Part shown: positions 46,201-56,819 of the stretch, one piece after another | Layout of the letters: every line of letters begins with the position of its first letter | Numbering within the stretch: position 1 is the stretch's first letter | NCBI GenBank assembly: GCA_902728285.1 | Contig: CACVBU010000064.1 | Span: forward strand, 1,527,640 to 1,591,639 | Direction of reading: 5' to 3' | From: Clytia hemisphaerica | Lineage: Eukaryota > Cnidaria > Hydrozoa > Leptothecata > Clytiidae | DNA: 64,000 bases | Notes under the pieces: model-generated | The model's database searches: none | What the model was told of the DNA's origin: nothing | Seen by the model: only the letters and a program-made list of their open reading frames with translations | Position numbers and translations under genes: made by a program

Positions 46201-49200
46201 TTATTTTTCACTACACAACATGTCACGCACGGAGGAATAAACACAACATATATCATATTTTAACGTTGAATCTTATGCTTTTAACTAACGTTCACCTTAC
46301 TATGAAAAGACACCCGTCAAAAAATGACTTTACTTTGCTGTAAATTGTTCAAAGCATAGGCAATACAGTGGAACTAAGTGAAACTTTAGTGGATCATAGA
46401 ATTCACCATTCCACTCATGACTTTCGGCATCGTAAAATCTTTCTTGGTAATCTTTCCTAATCTCACCTTTTAATATTACAATACACTTTTGAAATAATAT
46501 GTACACGGTTTACCATTGGTCATGGTTTATCACCAACATACCTTATCTAGCACGAATTCTGTTCTTTTAATGCACTATTAACTTATACAAGTAACTTTTC
46601 TAATTCATGTACAACTTTTCGACCGTAGCCACCAATTACCGCGTGGACATTTTTTGTCCGTTTTACCACCCTAAAACTGTCTATATTATAATATAAATAA
46701 TTAAGTGGCACGCGCCTGACCACGCGAGTACGGTCGAAAATATGTATTATTTTGTAACATTTAACAGGCATCTTATTATGAGAACTAACTGAATAAAAGA
46801 ATCCTTCATTCAATTTAGGACCTTCGGGTATTGACAGAAGGCCCCATTTCACTACATAAAATAAGTAATACTACACGTTTTTTTTTTATAAGGAACATGT
46901 TTATAAGGAACTCGAGGCTGAAAATAGTTCAAAAAATAAGGAATTGTAAAGGAACTGCTCAGGCTGAGAATAAGTGGATTTGAAAATAATGTACCTTATT
47001 GGGACTAATTTGACCAAATTTTGATCTTTCAAGGGGCAAAAAGATCAAAATTTCCTATGTAGTAAGGAACTCGATAAGGAACTTTGAGACTGAAATTCTC
47101 TGTAAAAATAAGGAACTCCAGGCTCAGAGAAAAGTTAAGGTTCCTTATAAAAAAAAAAACGTGTAGTAGTTATCGAGCGGTACCGAGTACAATATGGGAT
47201 ATATTTTTCGAGTTTATATTATAGAAATCTCTGAACGAGAAAAATATATCCCATATTGTACGAGTAAAAGTGTGTGATAACTAGTTTATTGTCAACTTGA
47301 AAAATATCAACAATATCTTATTCTCTCTATTAGTGTATTTTTCTATGTTTCGTTTATTTCTTTTCACTTCTCGTATTTTGATGAAATCAACATCAAAACA
47401 TTCGAAAATGATTCCAATGGTCATTAAAGTATCATTTCGATACCTTTTGAGTGTATTGAGAGGACAAAGAAAACAATTCTGAGAATGAGTTCGGGATAAA
47501 ATCGTCTTTCGCTTACCAGACCGTATTTTTACATGTGAAATATAAAATACAAGATTTATGTAACCGAAAAATACTTTTACTTGCTATCAACAGACTCTTC
47601 ATTCTTGAAAAGAATAATCACTTTTTAAAAATTTCTAATTATTTCAATTTTCATAAAAAAAGGAGCTGAACTGTTTCCCGATTACTTCGTGGAAGGCGCC
47701 GAAGAGTTCTTTATGCAGCAAGGAGGAGAGCTCAAGAAAGCTACGAAAGGTCAAAAATCATCAGGAGGGAGTTCCTCCGCAGGTGGCGTGGACGATTTGT
47801 TCGCCTCCATCACAGGTCTTTTGAATGAAGAAATGACATCGAAAGTGGGAGCTGTCTATAGATTTGTCTTGAGTGGTGATCAACCAGGGAATTGGGTCCT
47901 CGATATCAAGAATGGTCCAGGTAAGATTGATCAATGTATTTCTCGTCTATAATTTACAAAAAAGATTTCTCAATATTAAAGATGATGTGGTAAATTGAAA
48001 CATGAAATTTCATAAAGTTTTTCGCAAAATTCCTAATATGCTTTATTTTGTCTCCTGTTAAAGTTTGAAACCCTTTGTATTAGACAGATCTTAGAAATGT
48101 TGATCTCTTTCACCCCACCATCTAGAACAAGAGTTCGAAATTTAAACGTTGCCCAACATGAGGTCAAACTTTCCTTCGTATCTAGCATAGATTTATCATA
48201 GAACTCTGGATACACAACGAGCTGGTTTTTCATCGATTTCTCATGTTCTAGCCTTGTCCGCAGTAATGACATTATTGTTCACCCTCCTCCATTCACTAAT
48301 AATTTTTCGTAAATTTTTTTATTGCATTTTTCATTAAAACACAGCTATACAATTCCCAAATGAGACTTAAAGATCTCTCAAGAGAGTAAAATGCATCAAA
48401 TTGATTGCTAATGATATGTCGTTATGACGTTTCAAGCTGTGAGAAAGATGCGACAAACATGCTATGTATAAGAAATTGAATGTTGACACCAGAAAATTTC
48501 AAACTTCCACCTCGCCAAAACCACCGTGCCACCACGTGCCTCCAAAAGATTTTCATATCACTATGAAGCCAAGATACTCCAGTCTAACATATGTCAATCC
48601 TAGCTCTTCCCAGGAAAAAATTGGAAAGATATTGCCAACCTTATTTTCGGCGTCATTCTAGGCTTTTTACTCAATTTTTCTTGTTTGATGAAGTTTTTTT
48701 CACATTTAATTTCATAAATGTATTCGTTAAGCTTTCTTGCTTTCATTTTCAAAGTTGCATCCGGTAAATATACAAAAACAAGAAGTTACAGAACTTTTTA
48801 GAAATGGGATTATTAATCATTTTTCAAAATCAGGGACCTTCGAGCCGCCATGACAGTTGTCCTTTGCGGACAAAGCTAGAACATTGATTGTTTTTTGAAA
48901 CAATGGAAATACAATGGTCGCTCTCCACCGTTTTATTTGATGTTTATCCAGAGTTCTATGATAAATCCATGGTATCTAGTTTTCTAGATATTCTACTACT
49001 ATTTTCACTTTAGGAAGTGTAACCAAGGACGCACCAGAGGACATTGATTCTTCATGCACCATGATTATGGATAGTAATGACTTCACCAAGATGTTTAAAG
49101 GTGAACTTAACTCCATGCAAGCTTTCATGAGTGGAAAATTGAAGATCAAAGGGGATATGGCACAAGCATTGAAACTAGAGAAATTGATGAAGACAGTTCA

Positions 49201-49219
49201 AAACAAATCGAAATTATAA
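40269..49219 (+). CDS. HSDL2: Hydroxysteroid dehydrogenase-like protein 2, eight of nine or so exons
   Basis: Exons: 40269-40432, 41167-41335, 41675-41719, 42159-42262, 44453-44554, 45309-45506, 47663-47920, 49014-49219; all phases agree and 414 codons are visible. A short first exon supplying the ATG and about 6-8 residues is missing. The N-terminal part is a short-chain dehydrogenase: SGASRGIGKAIAL (cofactor loop), ILVNNASAI and the catalytic pair in AYTMAKYGM (YxxxK). The C-terminal part, from about DDLFASITGLLNEEM, is an SCP2 lipid-binding domain ending in KGDMAQALKLEKLM. The last three residues are SKL, a canonical peroxisomal signal. HSDL2 is linked to fatty acid metabolism; the exact substrate is not settled. 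The exon 3 donor AA|GTTTGA is weak. A possible poly(A) signal ATTAAA lies at 49380. Confidence 0.97.
41363..41521. mobile_element. Palindromic MITE in an HSDL2 intron
   Basis: TATTCATGATATGCATACAT at the left is answered by ATGGTGCATATCATGAATA at the right, and ATTGCAATG follows in both arms. CTGATTGGTTGAAAGTGAC and GTCACTTACAACCAATCAG pair in the middle, so nearly the whole 158 bases can fold back. It starts about 28 bases past the weak exon donor at 41336. Confidence 0.85.
42051..42170. repeat. 60-bp tandem duplication overlapping an HSDL2 exon acceptor
   Basis: TATTCAATATTGCA begins both 42051 and 42111; both units run through a TTTCAACNATATCTTNCTTTT segment to CACAAGC or CGCAAGC. The second unit contains the real acceptor (CTTTTAG) and the first 12 bases of the exon at 42159. 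In the first unit the AG is lost (CTTTTTGTCC). Confidence 0.88.
42317..43932. mobile_element. Element with TTTTAGCGA words in an HSDL2 intron, itself interrupted
   Basis: The ends ACTTTAATCGTAGAAATTTTAGC-like (42317) and GCTAAAATTTCTACGATTAA (43910) are inverted over about 23 bases, with TA at both borders. TTTTAGCGA-type words occur near 43620, 43669, 43700, 43826, 43850 and 43865 and as complements near 43886. The terminal repeat itself contains TTTTAGC. The segment 42350-43612 is a later insertion. Confidence 0.85.
42350..43612. mobile_element. hAT-like element nested in the TTTTAGCGA element
   Basis: GTTACTGCCG and CGGCAGTAAC form exact 10-base inverted ends. AACTTAT lies on both sides (42343-42349 and 43613-43619), seven bases with an eighth mismatched, as in an old hAT-type duplication. 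Leaving it out rejoins TTTTAGCAAAACTTATTTTA, in keeping with the outer element's words. No transposase frame. Confidence 0.85.
44012..44113. mobile_element. AACGTT palindromic MITE
   Basis: CCAGCTGGTAAACAACGTTG at the left and GACGTTCCGTGCCAG at the right, with AATTAACGTTACATGAACGT between. Same family as 53737-53820. Confidence 0.7.
44319..44405. mobile_element. AACGTT palindromic MITE, just before an HSDL2 exon
   Basis: ACACAACGTTTATTAAACGT, ATTTAACGTTATATGAAC and GTTTCGATGTTTTGTGCCAG follow the family layout. It ends 47 bases before the exon at 44453. Confidence 0.7.
44603..44846. mobile_element. Inverted-repeat element with CCCCCGCTTATTA words
   Basis: TACTCTCGGGTATCTAATAG at the left is answered by CTATTAGGTACTCGAGAGTA at the right. 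CCCCCGCTAATAA, CCCCCGCTTATTAA and CCCCCCGGCTATTA recur inside, and the terminal repeat contains the related CTATTAG. The element at 14850-15203 uses the same word. Confidence 0.87.
45560..45724. mobile_element. MITE with ~38-bp terminal repeats
   Basis: GTTGGTCTATTGTCGACATACC... is answered by ...GGTATGGCAACATTAGACCAAC. TTATCTAATTCCGACA and its complement extend the arms. ACATACCTTATCTAGCACG near 46535 may be a fragment of the same family. Confidence 0.85.
45955..46112 (-). mobile_element. tRNA-derived SINE or tRNA-like fragment
   Basis: On the minus strand, a B box GGTTCGAATCCC lies near 46062 in a tRNA-like context that starts GGAGCCATGATG at about 46106. The body then reads GTTCCGTTCGGTTCATAGAG. 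It is too short and unpaired for a tRNA gene. Confidence 0.55.
46611..46742. mobile_element. MITE related to 7960-8548
   Basis: ACTTTTCGACCGTAGCCACC at the left; CACGCGAGTACGGTCGAAAA at the right is a partial inverse. TTTGTCCGTTTTACCACCCT also occurs at 8001, which ties the two copies together. Confidence 0.65.
46872..47165. mobile_element. MITE of the TACACG family, word AAGGAAC
   Basis: TACACGTTTTTTTTTTATAA at the left is answered by TTATAAAAAAAAAACGTGTA at the right. AAGGAAC or AAGGAAT occurs near 46890, 46905, 46938, 46948, 47063, 47075 and 47109, in one orientation, with the complement GTTCCTT only at the right end. The word differs from other copies of the family. Confidence 0.88.
47166..47284. 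mobile_element. 119-bp palindromic element adjoining the AAGGAAC MITE
   Basis: TAGTTATC...GAGTACAATATGGGATATAT and ATATATCCCATATTGTACGA...GATAACTA are inverted, so most of the segment can fold into a hairpin. It begins at the base after the preceding element ends. Confidence 0.8.
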
Positions 49220-49494
49220 TGACTTTATCAATGTTCTCTCTTCAATCAAAATGGATTTTTTGAACTATGGGAAAAGTTTTCAAAGTCATTTAACGTGTTT
49301 GACTTAGCTGTCCCACTAAAACTACTATTAAGAAAAAAGACTGATAGTCAAGATGATGTGTCAAGGGCTGGAATGATTTATTAAATTTTGAAAATTTTTT
49401 CTAGGAATGTTTCTATTTAGTTAGGGTAATTTTGATTAACATTTTAAACGTCCAAGTCACCAATACGGGGAGCTTTTTAAACAGTACACGCTTT

Positions 49495-49809
49495 TTTTTA
49501 TAAGAATGGTGTTAATCCATTCCATCATGGATCCTAAAATATTCTCACAGTATTCTTAGGTTAGGATCAATTCAGACTAGATTTAACATTTATTACATAC
49601 GTCTCAAGCATTAAGTGGCATGTTTGTGAAAAGAGTGAGCCTTACTTTGGGGTAATGGACAATTTATAACTGAAAATGCTCTAAAAATAGCATTCTTAGC
49701 TGAGTAGCAAAATTCCACGATGGTGATATTCTTAGCATTATTCTTAAATTTTTGGCCATTTTCATCATGTACATTCTTATAAAGTGTATTCTTATAAAAA
49801 AAACGTGTA
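49495..49809. mobile_element. MITE of the TACACG family, word ATTCTTA/TAAGAAT
   Basis: TACACGCTTTTTTTTATAAG at the left; TTCTTATAAAAAAAACGTGTA at the right. ATTCTTA occurs near 49553, 49691, 49727, 49739, 49774 and 49789, with ATTCTCA near 49541. TA lies at each border. It follows the HSDL2 stop by 276 bases. Confidence 0.85.
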
Positions 49810-51149
49810 CGTTCATATGAATGAGTTAGTTCATGTAATGTTTCCAGCTCACCCAAATAGACATTAATACGCATGCGTAATTTGCCGTTCTTTTCAACCA
49901 CAAGCAGTTAATTCCCGTGACAATCAAAGAGGAATGAATCTCTAGGGGTGGAACAGTCACTTTCGGTCGGGGTTGTGGATGGCGAAATATGAAATTTGTC
50001 GTTCTTTAAAAATTTGTCGTTCTTTTTGTCGCTTATTAATAGTTATTTGTCGTTCTTTTTAGATGATCTGGAAACGTTAGATGAACAGTCTCGAATGATG
50101 CAATCATTATTCGTCTCAAGTAAAGTCCCACCCCAATCCCTCTGCGGTGTTAGTTGATTAGGTATTCCAATTCCCTAATGGCCCTTTCAATTAAATGCCG
50201 TCACATATTAATACTATAACGAAAAGTCTTGAAAAGACTGGGCTAGGTGCTAAAATAGCGATGTCTTGTACATTTCTTTCGGATTTTCAGTAATTTTTTG
50301 TTTTCTCGGTTTTTATTCTAGAATTTGTAAGATAACGTATATTGCATTACTTTCACACTAAAAGAAGCGAAAATTATTTTTGCTATGAATTCTTTCGTTG
50401 TACCCTTTATTTCGGTTGATATGTGATAACATTCGGATAAAATTTCAAATTTCCATTGGCACTTAATTATACCAATGAAACTCACTTTCCCCAGAATAAG
50501 CCGTTTATATTACTGAAAATGGAAATAGCCTTGGTCATTCCTCAGAAAAAAAAAATTGTCCATGAAAAGCCTTAGATTACAAAATAATATATTTTGGTCT
50601 TTTTTAGTAGGGACTAAGGCTTAGGATACCATCTTTCTTGGGACTCAACCGTATGTTATTGGTTCGAAAGTAGATTGGATTTTGAGAGGGGTCTGCGAAT
50701 AGACCTGACAAAAGTTTTTGTGGCCAAAAAACTGACGTTGTGGGCAAAACTCCTCACCCCAAAATGAGTCAAAAATTGACGATTAGTCAAATTAGTAAAT
50801 GATTATCACCATCGGATAGAACATGAAATTCTGAGCAGGTCTTATACTTAAAAACACAAAAAGATAAGCTCCGAATCCTGTGAAATATGTTACGTTTTAG
50901 ACAAAAGTCTCAATCCTACTCTAAAATAAATGGTTCACTTTTCGATAAACTTTTTTCATTTGATTTTTCCAGCAGAAGCTGGGAAATTTACCAATATCTG
51001 GAGGGGAAGAGCTCTCTGAAATTTATTCTGGTTAAAAAATTCTGAAAATAAGGCATCAAATAACAAAAAACTTGAGGTGATCATTTTAAGCATATATTGA
51101 CGAATTTAATGTAATGGTCTCTTTCAAAAAAAAAAATTGAATATGGATA
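49810..51149. other. No gene seen between HSDL2 and KLF
   Basis: GTCGTTCTTT words recur at 49999-50060. GAGGAATGAATCTCTAGGGG with the following TCACTTTCGGTCGGGGTTGT has a complement near 52590-52640, so a decayed element or a long inverted pair may span this region. No coding exon recognised. Confidence 0.4.
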
Positions 51150-51386
51150 AAACATTTTTTTACACCCGGACATTGTGAAATTTGACCTTTGGACAACGGA
51201 TCTCATCCCCGGACAAGCATCAGTTGACCCCCCCCCCCCCGGACATTCAAAATCACCCCTAATCAGAGCAAGTTTGACCCTAAAACAAGGCAAAAATTTG
51301 CAGATTTTTCACTACCCCCGGACAGAATATATATCCAATAATAATATCCAATAATAATATCCAATATATCCTTCACCCCCATGTAC
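51150..51386. mobile_element. Second copy of the CCCCGGACA element
   Basis: CCCGGACATTGTGAAATTTG, CCCCGGACAAGCATCAGTTG and CACTACCCCCGGACAG match 16685-16890 closely. The right end ATCCTTCACCCCCATGT is kept and the left end is degraded. Confidence 0.75.
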
Positions 51387-51750
51387 AAAAATTTTCGGAA
51401 AGAGGCAAATATTTAACATTTCCAAAGAAGTCTAAACAGAGCTTGTGTCACAATCAGGGTCTCAATTTTAAACTTAACTTAACTTTAGAAGATTTCTGAA
51501 GATAGTATGATCGGAGCCCAAAAAATGAAGCAATATTTACTTTTCGTACTAAAAAATTTTCAATTTATATTTTTAGTTTCCTATTTACAGCCTATCCACA
51601 AAAAAAAAACACAAAAAAATTAATTAATATAAAATAATAACTCAATAATAATAATATTTTTGTTTTATTTAATTAACCTTTACAACAATATAAAAAATAT
51701 TTGTACTTTTTTTTAAAAGTAAACCGCAGACCACTTTTTTGATGATAAAA

Positions 51751-52009
51751 ACACCCCTGTCTCACAGCCCCGATGAAACTTTTTCCTACAGCGGTGATAA
51801 AAATTTCGATTCAACTCTCAATGGCGATAAAAATTCTATTGCTCCAATTTCTAAACAATGAATTTCGAATGGGGAAGAAATCAAAATCCATTTCTCAGTT
51901 GGACTGAAATTTTGGGTTTTTTTTCTCAACGGGGACGAATTTTTTGCCAAATTTTTGCCAAATTTTTCAGTGGTGCTGGAGCCCCAGCGGGTCTGTTACA
52001 CAGGGGTGT
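51751..52009. mobile_element. MITE of the ACACCCC family (copy 9)
   Basis: The left end is ACACCCCTGTCTCACAGCCCC and the right end is GGGTCTGTTACACAGGGGTGT. The flanks ATAAAA and ATAAAG suggest a 6-bp target duplication with one mismatch. This is one of the best-kept copies. Confidence 0.83.
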
Positions 52010-53247
52010 ATAAAGAGATAAATTAAATTTCTAATAGAATTTTTTAGACTTTCGTCAACTGTTTCACTTTTATTGGCTTTTTGTGTAGCCAACTACTCCA
52101 TTTTTAGGAGTCTTATGAGCTTACTAATGCTGTAACTTGAATTTTTGAGGAACGGAAATAACAAAAGGGTACAGTTTGCCTTTGGGAAAAAGTTAAATGT
52201 CAAAGAAAAAATAAAGCCTAAAAAATATATCAATATAAAATTAGTTAAAATAGAAAAATATTTGGGAAAAAAATTGAATGTGCAAAATATGGAAACTAAA
52301 AGCAAAATAAAATGAGGCTTGAAAATTAAACTAAGTAAAGAAGTGTACAAAGATAACAAAAAAATTTTTCTAGGATTTTTCGTTTAAAAGAATATGTTTA
52401 TGCTTATTTTGCTCGGTAATTTCTTTCCTAAAGCCCCGTGTTTATTGGAAATTTAACTTTAACAGAAATACTTTAAGCAGCGTGTACATGGCTTTAGATG
52501 GAAAAATGGGGTATTCTTGTAAGAGGGGGTTTATCTAAAGAATCCTGCATTTACTTAAAATAGACAAAAAGAACGACAAATGTCACCATCCACAACCGCG
52601 ACCGAAAGTGACTGTACCACCCCTACGGATTCATTCCCCTTTGATTATCACGGGAATGAACTACATATGGTTTTAAAATACGACAAATTTACGCATGCGT
52701 GTTACAATGCAGGATTCTTTAGAGGAACAGACTGTAACGTCGTTACCAACGATTGAATTCTTAGTTATTAGATTGTAATTTGTGTGCTCGAGTGTAAACA
52801 ACTATAAAATAATATATCGATTTTCATTTAAATAACCTAAAAGTAATTTTGAAAGAAATTTTGCCTATTTTTTGATTGTGAAAGATTGTGATTGTTTCGG
52901 TATCATGATTTGCATCTAATCATCCAGGACGATGTATTAAATGATTTCTGTTCAATATTGATTCTCTGGTTGATTCATACTTGGGCGGTTTTTCTCGATT
53001 GACAACCCTCTGAAGATACCCAAATATCTATTCACTTGGTTTTTGAAACTCATTTTCGATAAAGTGGGATCCACTATCGCTTTATCTGAGTTGTGGCTAA
53101 CTAGCTTTATTCATTCATGCTACGCTATTGATTTGAGCAATATTTTCAGGAGTTTCTAATATTTCCTGGTACTCTCTTTTACGCCTTCATTCATTTACCA
53201 CCTTCTTCTTTTGTAAGTCAATCCGCCCTTACTTCCGCCCAAATCTT

Positions 53248-55105
53248 TCACATGTTTGCTAAATGACGTTTGGTATGTAGCGACAAATGATCAGATCGTG
53301 AAAAAGTCCTGTGACATCTTAAACATCGGAATGGTCTTTGTCCTGTATGTTTTCTGAAATGACGTGTCAGTTCGTCAGAACGTGCGAAACGCCACGAACA
53401 ACCGGCCCATGAACAAGCGTAAGGTTTTTCACCTGAATCGTAAAAATAATATAATTGTTTTAAAATATAAAACAAAACTTTATTACCTTTCTTAAGTACC
53501 GTAGAATAACTTTCTCATTCCTGGGGAAACATTTCTGGTGCACCTCTGGGATCTTTCCGTTACACTCTCTGTGGATGCCTTTAGATTGGCCGCTTAACAA
53601 GTTGAAGCTACTTAACTACCTACTCAAAATGTTTGTTTCACTTTGGAAAGTTGAGCGGGGAGTAAGAAAGTTTTTTCATCCTACGATAGTGAAGAGTGAT
53701 CTTAAATAGCATTGTCATTTACTGAATAGAGCATCCCAGCTGGCACACAACGTTTTTTCGACATTTATCTAACGTCCATATAACGTTTGATGAGCGTTGA
53801 AACAACGTTGTGTGCCAGCTGTGATAGAATTACGACTAAATAGCAATCAAGAAGACTAATGTTTCTCTTGAAAATTGAAGAATTTCGACTACTGTAGTAT
53901 GTAAGTGAGTATATTCATATGGTGGCTGGCGGCTGAGCCGTGTGTGAGGGAGGTCTCAGTTGCCAGTAGATTACCCAACCTAAGCTACACATTTGCTGAG
54001 TTGGCGGTGACCAGGGATCGAACCCACAACCCTTAGTTTATAAGCCGAATGCTCTACCGACTGAGCTACCCGACCGACATTTTTGTCCACACTCACCTGT
54101 ATGCGTTCTTTGATGTGCTTTCAGATGCGAAGATTTCGTGTAACTCTTAGTACAGCCTGGATGCGTGCATTTATGTGTCCTCGCGGCTGCACGTTTAGCC
54201 TGATTCACAACGTTCGTTTGTAAGTTCGTACTGATAGTCCTTGGTTTCGTGGTATACAGGCTACTTAAACGTGTTTGCTGTGGAGTACGGATTTGTGTCA
54301 AATGTCTATTTAATAGTCTAGGATCGATTTCAGCCGGTGAGATGATTAAAGGTCGTGCCGTATTGGGTACCTGCGTCGCTTGTGGAGCCACGTGCGTTAC
54401 GTGTGGTAAGTCTGTAAGATTAACTTGAACTGGTCCGCGGTTTGTCATTATACAATAGTTTTTAGTGGGTACATTTTCAAGCCGTACGGATCCTTGCGGC
54501 GCTACATTTTCGATACGTACTGCGTTTTGAGGAGAAATGATTTGATAACATTCAGAAGTTGGTCCATTTGAGACTGTCGTTAATATAAGTTGCGGTGGAA
54601 CAGCGGCTAAAGGAGTCATGGGGCTAGGTGCAAAATTTAATAGAGTTTGTGAGTCTTGAATGACTGTTGTTACGACAGGTCCGTCGTACGTTAAAGTAGT
54701 ATTCGTAGATCCGTCACTCCAATGGTTAACGCCCTGTTGTATAATCGTGGGTGGTTCTTGTTTGATTTCTATAGAGGGTGTTGGAGAGGGCGGTAGTGTT
54801 TCAGGTGATTTTGCTTCCATTTTTATACATTGCGCTAAAACATCGAAATCATCAATCGGTTCGGATTTAATCGGGTTAATCGGGAAGAATTTTCCCTCGA
54901 AGTCATCGATAATGTGAACCTGGGGTGGCACTTCTTCAAGAATTTCTTGTTTGATTTTAGTTGGTGGAATAATGTTTGAATTGTCTTTTGAAAATATTTC
55001 ATCAATATTTGCTGTGAAGTTATCGAGTGTATTGGTAAACTTTTCTTCGATTGAATCTGCCAGTGATTCTTCACCCGAGGAACCATCAAAACCATCGTCC
55101 CAAAG
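53248..55105 (-). CDS. KLF: KLF-type zinc-finger transcription factor, last two coding exons
   Basis: Exons on the minus strand: 55105-54097 (336 codons plus one base) and 53432-53248, joined by a 664-base GT-AG intron (donor GTGAGT at 54096). Together they give three C2H2 fingers: [42 protein letters not shown] and [19 protein letters not shown], linked by TGEKP and TGQRP, the KLF layout at the extreme C terminus. The DNA-contact residues fit binding to GC or CACCC boxes. The N-terminal part is acidic and then rich in Pro, Thr and Gln (activation-type). The frame is open upstream to an acceptor at 55106-55107, so the first exon lies further right and is not identified. Stop at 53248; AATAAA on the minus strand near 53111-53106. 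The KLF subgroup is not assigned. Confidence 0.94.
53737..53820. mobile_element. AACGTT palindromic MITE in the KLF intron
   Basis: CAGCTGGCACACAACGTT and AACGTTGTGTGCCAGCT are near-perfect inverses around ATCTAACGTCCATATAACGT. The 84 bases can fold into one hairpin. Other copies: 44012, 44319, 59668, 59997, with half copies at 10032 and 15226. Confidence 0.87.
53890..54079 (-). mobile_element. tRNA-derived SINE beside the KLF splice donor
   Basis: On the minus strand the head GTCGGTCGGGTAGCTCAGTC starts near 54079, with an A box in TAGCTCAGTCGG and a B box GGTTCGATCCC. The tRNA it came from had a good D arm, but the anticodon and acceptor stems do not close, so it is not a tRNA gene. The head begins about 17 bases after the exon donor GTGAGT. 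Confidence 0.8.
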
Positions 55106-55149
55106 CTGTCAAAAAAGAATAAGAGAAGATTCGTCATAAAAATTTTTGT

Positions 55150-55335
55150 TGATGTTTATACAGTGGAGTCTCTATTTCTCCAACACTAACGGGGAACGCG
55201 GGTTTGATGCTCGAAGATTTAAGTTATAGAGACTTGTTTAAAAAGCTTTGTTGCCTGAATCGATCTGGAACCATGTTCGAGTTAAGGAGACGTTTAAGTA
55301 ATAGAGGTTCGATTTATGGAGACTTTAAAGTAGTT
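55150..55335. mobile_element. Possible MITE with TTAAGTNATAGAG words
   Basis: ACAGTGGAGTCTCTATTTCT starts the segment; TTTAAGTTATAGAGACTTG and TTTAAGTAATAGAGG recur inside. The style is that of pogo/Tigger-type MITEs, but a clean right end was not found. Confidence 0.5.
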
Positions 55336-55879
55336 TGAAATAGCAGGACTTATGATTCACAAACTTCTTTTCAAGTTCTAGACTGGTTAGACCAATGAGA
55401 GTTTGGATATCCTTGGACTTTTCGTAAGGTCGTTCTAATGTCAGGACCAATAACGGAGTAATTGTATTTACATTCAAAACCAACGAAATGGAAACCATTA
55501 GTAATTTTTTTCAGTATCACTCGGATTCGATCTCTCTCTGCAGATAATCTTTCCTAAAAAGTGATTTTTATCCTTTCAAAAGATAAGTCTTTAATCACAA
55601 GCTCCCCACAGAGCTATATAAAAGATCTAGCAGCATTTTTATGTGTATTCGAATTCCTTTAATATGTTTCACAGTGGGTTTGTCGCGTTACTGTGGCTCA
55701 TAACCCTTTATTTTGAATTCTCGCTATTAATAAAAGATCAGCTGTTCTCGATTTTTAAGGCGGCATACTAGACAAGGGATTATAGTTTGCCATTTTATAA
55801 TCTTGATCGTAACTGAGTTTTTGATAATCTATTTTGCATTATTCCAGCACTGCTCCAAATCTACCTCTTTTATACGTAT

Positions 55880-56460
55880 ATGTGTGCGAGCAATGAGGGT
55901 CCCTTTTTTGCACCTTTGAAAGTCTCTCACCGGGGTAGAAAAACCATAAACCAGCAATCGAGTTTCTCACAGGTTCCCAAATGTACGAAATATGAAAAAT
56001 CGACTCTCTTTCATAGGGGCATAAATTCATAAATTCGGATCATAAGTGAAACTTTTGGCCGACGATTCGGGAAAATAACCCGTCATAAGGTCTTAAAAAC
56101 GTCAAAAAAGGAAAAAAAGGGGTCAAGGGTCGACTTTTGACTCTTACATACCCGTCCTCTCGGTCTCGCTAACCTTGTCATAAACAGACATGAAAACAGA
56201 GCCTAAAAGTTTTACAATATTTAGGTTAAAATTGTTTTGTTTTGTTTTTTCAAAAAGGCATTTTATGCCGGGGAGGGGTGCACTTATATAAATTGGTCGC
56301 TGGTCAGGTTTCCTTTTTAGGCTCTGAAGATATCTGACAGGGTCCCAAATTCACCAAATATTCATATTTGAAAGGGTCCATTTTTCAAACTCCGGTGGGA
56401 CGTCCCCATCGACAGTCAAGATCAGTGCCCCCCCCCCGGGCCTTTTACTTAGTGAACAGG
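55880..56460. repeat. G- and C-rich word repeats
   Basis: GAGGGTCCC, AGGGTCCCAAAT and AAGGGTCC-type words occur, and a CCCCCCCCGGGCC run closes the region. No gene is supported; the small minus-strand frames lack domains. Confidence 0.4.
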
Positions 56461-56647
56461 ATAGTGAACAAGATAGTCTATCTTAAAAATCATAAGAATA
56501 GAATAGTTGTTTTTTCCCACAATGCTCATGATAATTGATCATGAAATCCTTCTACGAAAGCTTAAGTAGCTGATTCGTATTTTTGGATTTTAGCCAAGAG
56601 AATCGTATCACTTAATCAGCAGAACGTGACCCTTTTGAAATTATAGT

Positions 56648-56812
56648 TGACAGTCGCTAATTCGAGCTGGGACGGTGAATCTTATTTGTTCGAATAACAG
56701 AGAAACTTGTATTATTATAGAGAGTATTTACGAGGATTTCTCCTTGACGGGGATTGTTCGAATTATAAAAAGATTCGAATAAAAGAAGTTCGAACAAGCG
56801 AGAGTCGACTGT
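56648..56812. mobile_element. pogo/Tigger-like MITE
   Basis: ACAGTCGCTAATTCGAGC at the left and GTTCGAACAAGCGAGAGTCGACTGT-type sequence at the right are inverted in outline. TTCGAAT words repeat near 56684, 56757 and 56776. These ends are common in pogo-related MITEs. Confidence 0.65.
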
Positions 56813-56819
56813 GAAACAT

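Noticed and set aside
54000..54079. Possible tRNA gene on the minus strand with TAT anticodon
   Set aside because: A and B boxes and the D arm are good, but the anticodon stem is disrupted and the 3' end does not pair with the 5' acceptor strand; unrelated SINE-like body follows. Called a SINE.
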